Assembly (NCBI GenBank): GCA_958349075.1
Contig: CATWBR010000067.1
Coordinates: forward strand, 1-13,656
DNA: 13,656 nucleotides
Source of the DNA: an uncultured Clostridium sp.
Lineage (GTDB): Bacteria > Bacillota > Clostridia > Lachnospirales > Lachnospiraceae
Reading direction: 5' to 3'
The notes under the pieces were generated by a model that saw only the letters and a list, made by a program, of their open reading frames with translations, was not told where the DNA came from and did no database searches. Both the position numbers and the translations under genes were made by a program. This document shows, one piece after another, positions 4,168-9,686 of the stretch (positions are counted from its first letter, which is position 1; each line of letters opens with the position of its first letter).

Positions 4168-6306
4168 TTGGCAACAGTTCAAGCATCAATACAACAGTAT
4201 ACGGGGATGTCTGCGACTTTAAATACAATTACCGGGGATATGCGCGCAGTGATTAGTTCGTTCAAGGCAATGCAGATTGCCTCATCCGACGGTTTGAACA
4301 TAATGGCTATCCAGGCGGGAAGAGCCGAACTTGTAAGCACGGGAACAGAAGTAAAAAGAATCGGCCAGTCGGTTGATTCGGCTTCAAAAAAGATGGATAC
4401 CTTTGACGATAAAATCAGTCAGGGGAAGAATGAAACGGTTTTGCTTGGGGCAAGGCTCAAGGATATGCTGAAACACTTTGACAGTAAAAAGGCAATTAAG
4501 ATGGGCGTTGATTTTGTTACCGATGCATTGTCCCTGCAGAGTGTCCAGCAACAGGCGGAAACAAAGCTTGGAACAGTAATGCAGCAGCGCATGGGAGCGT
4601 CACCAGAGGATATCCAGTCAATAAAAAACATGGCCTCCGCACAGCAGCAGCTTGGTGTAATCGGAGATGAAGTACAGCTCTCCGGTGCACAGCAGTTAGC
4701 TACATATCTGGGGTCCTCAGACGCTCTGGGCACTCTGCTCCCCGCGATGAATAACCTGGCGGTGAGTCAAAACGGAGTCGGCGTCAGCAGCAAGGACATG
4801 ATCAGTGTCGGAAGCAAAATGGGACAGGCCATGCAGGGGCAGACGAGTGTCTTAACCGAAATGAGACTCGGATTTTCAGAGGCCCAGGCTCAGATATTAC
4901 AGTGCGGCAATGAGCAGGAGCGTGCCGCCACGCTGGCACAGATTATTACAGATAATATAGGAAACATGAATGCCGTCATGGCCGGAACACCTCAGGGCCA
5001 GATTCAGCAAATGAAAAACGCATGGGGAGAGATAAAAGAAATGGTCGGCGCCCAGGTATTTCCGGCGGTGCAGGGATTTTTTGATGTACTCAAATCCCAC
5101 TTGCCCCAGGCACAGAGCCTGTTCATGGGTCTGGCCGGAGGAATTAGTGTCATTATAACGGTGATAAGTCTGCTGGCCGATGGACTGGGGAGCGTTGTTG
5201 AGTTCTTCCAGAGCGGATGGACCATATTTGAACCGATTATATGGGGAATTGTGGCAGCTCTTGGGGTGTATCTGCTGGTCACAGAAGGTGTGAAACTTGC
5301 ACAGATGGCGGGAGCCGCCGTTATGTCGGCGTATAAAGCTGCACAGACATTTCTATCGATTGGATTTGGCGTTTTGACAGGCAGTACTACAGCAGCCGGT
5401 GCAGCGGCTGCAACTTTTAATTCCGCTCTGCTTGCCAGTCCGATAACGTGGATTATTATAGGGATTATTGCATTGGTTGCGATATTATTTGCGGCGGTGG
5501 CGGCATTTAATCACTTTACCGGAGCATCCGTCAGTGCGGCGGGAATTATCGCCGCGGTATTCGGAGTGCTGGGAGCACATATTTATAATACATTTATTGT
5601 TCCTCTATGGAATATGATTGCAGCATTTATCAATTTTTTCTATAACGTATGGAACGAGCCGATCGCGTCTATAAAACTTTTGTTTTATGATCTGGCTTTA
5701 ACTGTAATCGGATATGTAGCAAACATGGCACATGCAATAGAAGATGTTATTAACAATATTCCTGGTATTGAAATAGATATTGCCGCCGGCCTGGATAAGT
5801 TTAAAAGCCAAATTGAATCGGCAGCGGAAAAAGTGAAAAGTGAATCGGAATGGAAAGAGCTTGTAGAGCAAAAGGAATTCCTGAGTTATGAGGAAGCTGC
5901 CGGGAATGCCTATCAAAAGGGTAAAGACTTTAAATTCCCTGGCATGGACTTGTTTGACAGTAGTAATGATTCTCCATTTGATCCGGGTCTACAACCCTCT
6001 TTTGGGGGTGACGGCTGGAATAGTTATAATCCGGATATGAGTGATATTAAGAATAACACGGGAAATACCGCCGCCAGTACCGCTGCGATGGCAAATACGG
6101 TGGATGTAATGGATGAAGACCTGAAATATATGCGGGATGCCGCCGAACAGGAAATTATCAACCGTTTCACACTGGCAGAATTAAAGCTGGATGTTAAAAA
6201 TAATAATACGCTGACCAAGAAAGCAGATTTTGGCGATATGGCATTTTATATGCAGACGCTCACCGAAGAGTTTGTGGCAGCCTATGCGGAAGGAGATCAC
6301 ATTTAA
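4168..6306 (+). CDS. Tail tape measure protein
   Basis: This 712-residue protein sets tail length and lies inside the tube. Residues 1-110 are helical and polar; residues about 110-310 are Gln/Ala/Met-rich helix, with a GVGVSSKDMISVGSKMGQAM segment and PQGQIQQMKNAWGEIKE (about 275-291), a pattern typical of tape measures. Several strongly hydrophobic segments follow (about 316-345, 353-372, 423-447, 455-475, and weaker ones to about 518), as in tape measures that may enter the target membrane. The C-terminal 150 residues are hydrophilic, with a low-complexity Asp/Pro/Gly/Asn stretch (about 595-640). The start is TTG 4168, 9 nt after GGAGG. It is much shorter than PBSX XkdO (about 1330 residues), predicting a tail near 100 nm from the usual 0.15 nm per residue. 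The function is clear from context and composition. Confidence 0.9.
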   Translation: MATVQASIQQYTGMSATLNTITGDMRAVISSFKAMQIASSDGLNIMAIQAGRAELVSTGTEVKRIGQSVDSASKKMDTFDDKISQGKNETVLLGARLKDMLKHFDSKKAIKMGVDFVTDALSLQSVQQQAETKLGTVMQQRMGASPEDIQSIKNMASAQQQLGVIGDEVQLSGAQQLATYLGSSDALGTLLPAMNNLAVSQNGVGVSSKDMISVGSKMGQAMQGQTSVLTEMRLGFSEAQAQILQCGNEQERAATLAQIITDNIGNMNAVMAGTPQGQIQQMKNAWGEIKEMVGAQVFPAVQGFFDVLKSHLPQAQSLFMGLAGGISVIITVISLLADGLGSVVEFFQSGWTIFEPIIWGIVAALGVYLLVTEGVKLAQMAGAAVMSAYKAAQTFLSIGFGVLTGSTTAAGAAAATFNSALLASPITWIIIGIIALVAILFAAVAAFNHFTGASVSAAGIIAAVFGVLGAHIYNTFIVPLWNMIAAFINFFYNVWNEPIASIKLLFYDLALTVIGYVANMAHAIEDVINNIPGIEIDIAAGLDKFKSQIESAAEKVKSESEWKELVEQKEFLSYEEAAGNAYQKGKDFKFPGMDLFDSSNDSPFDPGLQPSFGGDGWNSYNPDMSDIKNNTGNTAASTAAMANTVDVMDEDLKYMRDAAEQEIINRFTLAELKLDVKNNNTLTKKADFGDMAFYMQTLTEEFVAAYAEGDHI

Positions 6307-6962
6307 TGTATGAGGTATATTTAGATGATATGAGGCTCCCCATTACGCCGCAGAAGATACAGATCAAGTACGGAAATCAAAATAAGACGGTAGATCTGAT
6401 AAACGGAGAGGAATTTAATATCATCCGCCCTCCGGGGCTTTGTGAGATTTCATTGGATGCGGTTATCCCCCAGTCAGATTACCCTTTTGCCTTCTGGGAC
6501 GGAGCGGGAGATGCGGAGGAGTTTATCGAACGTTTGCGGGAGCTTAAGGAAGCACAGTCGGAATTTGAATTTATCGTCATCCGGGAGGGGCCGGGACGAC
6601 AGAATTTCTTTGATACAAATATGGATGTGACGCTGGAGGACTACAAAATTTCGGATGATGCGAAGGAGGGAGTGGATCTGCTGGTTTCATTGACATTGAA
6701 AGAATATCAGCACTACGGAACCAAAATCGTGAATTTCATGATCATGCCGGAACAGCCGCCGCAGGCTGCGGAACCGGAGGAGGACCGGGCAGTACCGGAG
6801 ACGCCGAAGGCCTATACGGTCCAAGGCGGAGACAGTCTCTGGAAAATTGCGAAAAAGACGTTGGGAGATGGAAGCCGCTGGTCTGAAATCTATAACCTGA
6901 ATACGGACAAAATCAGCAATCCGGATTTAATTTATCCCGGTCAGGTTCTGACACTGCCATAG
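6306..6962 (+). CDS. xkdP: LysM-containing baseplate protein (XkdP family)
   Basis: This 218-residue protein belongs to the baseplate hub region. The N-terminal domain (about residues 1-147, starting YEVYLDDMRLPITPQKI) is the conserved XkdP part, containing the family-typical FWDGAGDAEEFIERLRELKE stretch (64-83). A Pro/Glu-rich linker (about 148-168) leads to a C-terminal LysM domain (169-217: YTVQGGDSLWKIAKK, then NPDLIYPGQVLTLP). LysM domains bind N-acetylglucosamine polymers; in tails they help the tail tip contact peptidoglycan, or act structurally as in T4 gp53. The ATG overlaps the tape measure stop by 1 nt (TAATG), so translation is coupled, with GGAGAT upstream. Domain content and length are normal and nothing appears missing. 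Confidence 0.92.
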   Translation: MYEVYLDDMRLPITPQKIQIKYGNQNKTVDLINGEEFNIIRPPGLCEISLDAVIPQSDYPFAFWDGAGDAEEFIERLRELKEAQSEFEFIVIREGPGRQNFFDTNMDVTLEDYKISDDAKEGVDLLVSLTLKEYQHYGTKIVNFMIMPEQPPQAAEPEEDRAVPETPKAYTVQGGDSLWKIAKKTLGDGSRWSEIYNLNTDKISNPDLIYPGQVLTLP

Positions 6963-6975
6963 AAGGAGGGGACAG

Positions 6976-7935
6976 ATGGAAACAGCAATCTATATTCAGA
7001 ACGGCCAGACCGTGTATGCTCCTGTGGTAGAAGGGGATATCACCTGGGAAACTGAGCGGAAAGGACAGCCGGGAAAGCTTTCCTTCACGGTAATTGCGGA
7101 CGATAAATTAAAGATAGAGGAAGGAAATGCCATACGGATGGATGTGGACGGTAAGCCGGTGTTTTTCGGATTTTTATTTGAGCGCTCCGGAAGCAGGGAG
7201 AGGGAGGTCAAAATTACTGCCTATGATCAGCTCAGATATCTGAAAAACACAGATGATTACAGCTACACGAATCTGACGGCGGGAGAGCTGATTGCACAGA
7301 TCGCAGGCGACTATTATCTGCAAACCGGAGAGCTGGAAGACACAGGATACAAGATTGATTCCCGAACGGAAAAAAATAAGACACTTTTCGATATCATATT
7401 AAACGCATTGGATCTGACCATGATGGGGACAGGAAAAATGTTTGTATTGTATGACGATGTAGGAAAGCTGACCCTGAAAAGCATGGACAATATGAAGCTG
7501 AATCTGATGATTTGCGAGAAAAGCGCTCAGGATTTTGATTTTAAATCCAGTATTGACAGTAATACTTACAACCAGATCGAACTGTACCGGGAAGGCAATG
7601 AAACAAAGGAACGGGAAGTTCATATGGTTCAGGACATAGAGAATATTAAAAAATGGGGGCTTCTGCGGAAATATGAATCTTTCGGGGAAAAGGTAAATGG
7701 ACTTCAGAAGGCGGAAGTTTCCCTTTCGCTGTATAACCGGCCCTCCAGGAGCCTTTCAATAAAGGACGCGTTCGGGGATATCCGTGTCCGTGCCGGCTGT
7801 CAGATACCTACATTTTTAAAAGCCGGGGATCAGACCCTTCAAAATTATATGATAGTGGAATCCGTGAAACATAAATTCAGCCAGGGATTTCATTCGATGG
7901 ATTTAACACTGAAAGGAGCTGCTTTTAATGGCTGA
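6976..7935 (+). CDS. xkdQ: Baseplate hub protein (XkdQ family, gp27/gpD-like)
   Basis: This 319-residue protein is the hub ring on which the tube starts and to which the spike attaches (T4 gp27, P2 gpD class). Seen in sequence: a beta-rich N-terminus (METAIYIQNGQTVYAPVVEGDITWETER) with the recurring start 'beta strand-WETER', PGKLSFTVI, and the family-typical VKITAYDQLRYLKNTDDY (79-96), an 'AYDQLRYL' motif shared by XkdQ hubs. Later come FDFKSSIDSNTYNQIELYR, a WGLLRKYES segment near residue 228, and a C-terminal MDLTLKGAAFN strand. Length is standard for XkdQ. ATG 6976 is preceded by AGAAGGAGGGG. The last 8 nt overlap the next gene. Confidence 0.92.
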   Translation: METAIYIQNGQTVYAPVVEGDITWETERKGQPGKLSFTVIADDKLKIEEGNAIRMDVDGKPVFFGFLFERSGSREREVKITAYDQLRYLKNTDDYSYTNLTAGELIAQIAGDYYLQTGELEDTGYKIDSRTEKNKTLFDIILNALDLTMMGTGKMFVLYDDVGKLTLKSMDNMKLNLMICEKSAQDFDFKSSIDSNTYNQIELYREGNETKEREVHMVQDIENIKKWGLLRKYESFGEKVNGLQKAEVSLSLYNRPSRSLSIKDAFGDIRVRAGCQIPTFLKAGDQTLQNYMIVESVKHKFSQGFHSMDLTLKGAAFNG

Positions 7936-8242
7936 TACGGAATGGATTGATAATATGAGACAAATTATGACGAGGGCGGTGGATGCCGGAGAACCCTGTG
8001 ATATCCTTCAGGGCGAAGTGGTTTCCAATACTCCGCTGTCGGTCCGTCTTAATCAGAAGATCACGCTGTCGGGAACTCAGCTTTTTCTGCCGCAATATTT
8101 GACGGATTACGTGGTAGAGATGGACATTCCCGGAGTTGGAGGTGTGCCGGTGACGGTAAAAAGTGCGTTGAAGACGGGAGAATCGGTCTTTCTGCTTCAA
8201 AAAAGAGGCGGTCAGCAATATCTGATTATGGCGCGCCGGTGA
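7928..8242 (+). CDS. xkdR: DUF2577 family tail protein (XkdR-like, OB-fold-like)
   Basis: This 104-residue protein overlaps the hub gene by 8 nt. ATG 7928 lies downstream of a GAAAGGAG site. The N-terminal 20 residues form a helix (ADTEWIDNMRQIMTRAVD). The rest is a small beta barrel: DILQGEVVSNTPLSVRLNQKITL (strands 1-2), QLFLPQYLTDY, VPVTVKSALKTGESVFLLQKRGGQQYLIMAR. 'G-x-V-x-S-x-x-P-L-x-V-R-L' followed by 'L-K-x-G-E-x-V-x-L-L' is the DUF2577 pattern, which has the look of an OB-fold spike or hub-associated domain. By position it takes the place of P2 gpV or T4 gp5 between hub and gp25-like protein, but it lacks the long spike; the needle function is an inference. The family call is good. 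Confidence 0.85.
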   Translation: MADTEWIDNMRQIMTRAVDAGEPCDILQGEVVSNTPLSVRLNQKITLSGTQLFLPQYLTDYVVEMDIPGVGGVPVTVKSALKTGESVFLLQKRGGQQYLIMARR

Positions 8243-8259
8243 CGGAAAGGAGGAGGTTT

Positions 8260-8655
8260 ATGCTGCCGGATTCGGGAAGTATGTTAAAACAGGACTTTAA
8301 AATAGTTGAACGGCCGTCTAAAACATATCGGTTTCAGGCGGAGAAGATTACGGGATATGCAGATGGCCCTGAGGCCGTAAGGCAGGCAATTTTCTGTATC
8401 TTAAATACAGAACGTTTTGACTACCTGATTTACAGTTGGAATTACGGAATTGAGCTGAAGGGATTGTTTGGCAAACCGATGGAGCTTGTTAAGTCGAAAC
8501 TGAAAAAAAGGATCAGGGAAGCATTGATGCAGGATGACAGAATCCGGGGCGTGGATGCTTTTTCGTTTGAAACCAGCGGCCGGAAATTGTCGGCCACTTT
8601 TCATGTACATACAAAGTATGGCGATGTTGTGGCCGCAAAGGAGGTGAAAGTTTGA
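8260..8655 (+). CDS. xkdS: gp25-like baseplate/sheath-initiation protein (DUF2634, XkdS)
   Basis: This 131-residue protein belongs to the DUF2634/XkdS group, related to T4 gp25 and P2 gpW, which joins baseplate wedges and nucleates sheath assembly. Residues TYRFQAEKITGYADGPEAVRQAI include the family 'G-x-x-D-G-x-E-A-x-x-Q-A-I' pattern, followed by LNTERFDYLIYSWNYGIEL, the 'R-F-x-Y-x-I-Y-x-x-x-Y-G' signature, and a C-terminal beta hairpin (LSATFHVHTKYGDV). I set the start at ATG 8260 because AAGGAGGAGG (8247-8256) lies just upstream; a GTG at 8239 overlapping the previous stop opens the same frame, but its seven extra codons contain that ribosome site. The stop overlaps the next gene's start. 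Confidence 0.92.
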   Translation: MLPDSGSMLKQDFKIVERPSKTYRFQAEKITGYADGPEAVRQAIFCILNTERFDYLIYSWNYGIELKGLFGKPMELVKSKLKKRIREALMQDDRIRGVDAFSFETSGRKLSATFHVHTKYGDVVAAKEVKV

Positions 8656-9686
8656 TGTTTGAGGACATAACTTATGAAAAAATATTAAAGCGCATGCTGG
8701 ACAGGATACCCGAGTCCTTTGATAAACGCGAAGGCTCGATATTGTATGACGCGTTGGCGCCGTCCGCGGCGGAAATGCAGATTCTTTACATCAGCCTGGA
8801 CAATGTGCTGAGAGAAGCGTTTGGAGACACAGCCGATCGGGAATTTCTGATAAAGCGCGCCGCAGAATATGGCATCATTCCGAACAAAGCCCGGGCAGCC
8901 GAGTGGCGGGGTGTATTTACTCCGGATGGAATTGAAGTGGAAACAGGCGAGCGGTTCAGCCGAGGGAAAATGAATTTCCGGGTAACGGGAAAGCTGGACG
9001 ACGGGGGATACCGTCTGATATGTGAGAGTGCCGGGGCAGCAGGCAATGACGGCGCCGGTGCCATGATCCCGATTAATTATATTGCGGGACTGGAGCAGGC
9101 ACAGCTTACGGAACTTCTTATTCCGGGAACGGACGAGGAGGATACGGAGGATTTCAGAAGCAGGTATCTGGCGGCGGTCCGTAAACCGTCCACCAGTGGA
9201 AACAGATATGACTATTACAACTGGGCCATGGAGTGCAGCGGAGTGGGGGCGGCAAAGATTTTTCCTCTCTCAGACGGACCCGGAACCGTGAAGATCGTGA
9301 TTGCCAATGAGGAGAGAAAAGGAGCCGACTCGGCGCTTGTAAACTCTGTAAAGGAACATATTGAGGAACTCAGGCCGATTGGCGCAACGGTTACCGTGGC
9401 TTCGGCATCCGAGAAAGAAATACATGTGGCGGCGGGAATACGGCTGAAAAAGGGCCTGTACCTGGGCTCGGTTCAGGATGCGATAAGCAGGGCTCTGAGC
9501 GGATATCTGGAGAGGAATGCATTTGAAATTACTTATGTGAGCCTGGCAAAGGTGGGCAGTTTGCTGCTGGATGTTGAAGGCGTGGAAGACTTTTCAGATT
9601 TAATGCTCAATGGGGAGGCAGGGAACGTATTGCTTCAAAAAGAAGAAATCGCGGTAGCCGGAACCATAAGCCTGGAGGTGATGTAG
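8655..9686 (+). CDS. xkdT: Baseplate J-like wedge protein (XkdT family)
   Basis: This 343-residue protein is the baseplate wedge (P2 gpJ, T4 gp6-like), which encircles the hub and transmits the contraction signal. The N-terminus (MFEDITYEKILKRMLDRIP) is followed by the 'D-K-R-E-G-S-I-x-Y-D-A-L-A-P-x-A-x-E' motif typical of XkdT, then REFLIKRAAEYGI, an EVETGERFSRGKMNFRV strand region, the AAGNDGAGAMIPI turn (from about residue 130), and LIPGTDEEDTEDFRSRYLAAVRKPSTSGN, the standard baseplate-J signature with conserved acidic and R-x-R-Y residues. Length is normal. GGAGG (8640-8644) precedes the start. ATG 8655 overlaps the XkdS stop by one base (TGATG); the in-frame TTG at 8652 is a possible alternative adding one residue. 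Its TAG overlaps the fibre's GTG start. Confidence 0.93.
   Translation: MFEDITYEKILKRMLDRIPESFDKREGSILYDALAPSAAEMQILYISLDNVLREAFGDTADREFLIKRAAEYGIIPNKARAAEWRGVFTPDGIEVETGERFSRGKMNFRVTGKLDDGGYRLICESAGAAGNDGAGAMIPINYIAGLEQAQLTELLIPGTDEEDTEDFRSRYLAAVRKPSTSGNRYDYYNWAMECSGVGAAKIFPLSDGPGTVKIVIANEERKGADSALVNSVKEHIEELRPIGATVTVASASEKEIHVAAGIRLKKGLYLGSVQDAISRALSGYLERNAFEITYVSLAKVGSLLLDVEGVEDFSDLMLNGEAGNVLLQKEEIAVAGTISLEVM

Noticed and set aside
8239..8259. GTG start for the DUF2634 protein overlapping the preceding stop
   Set aside because: The AAGGAGGAGG site is inside these seven codons and is correctly placed for ATG 8260.
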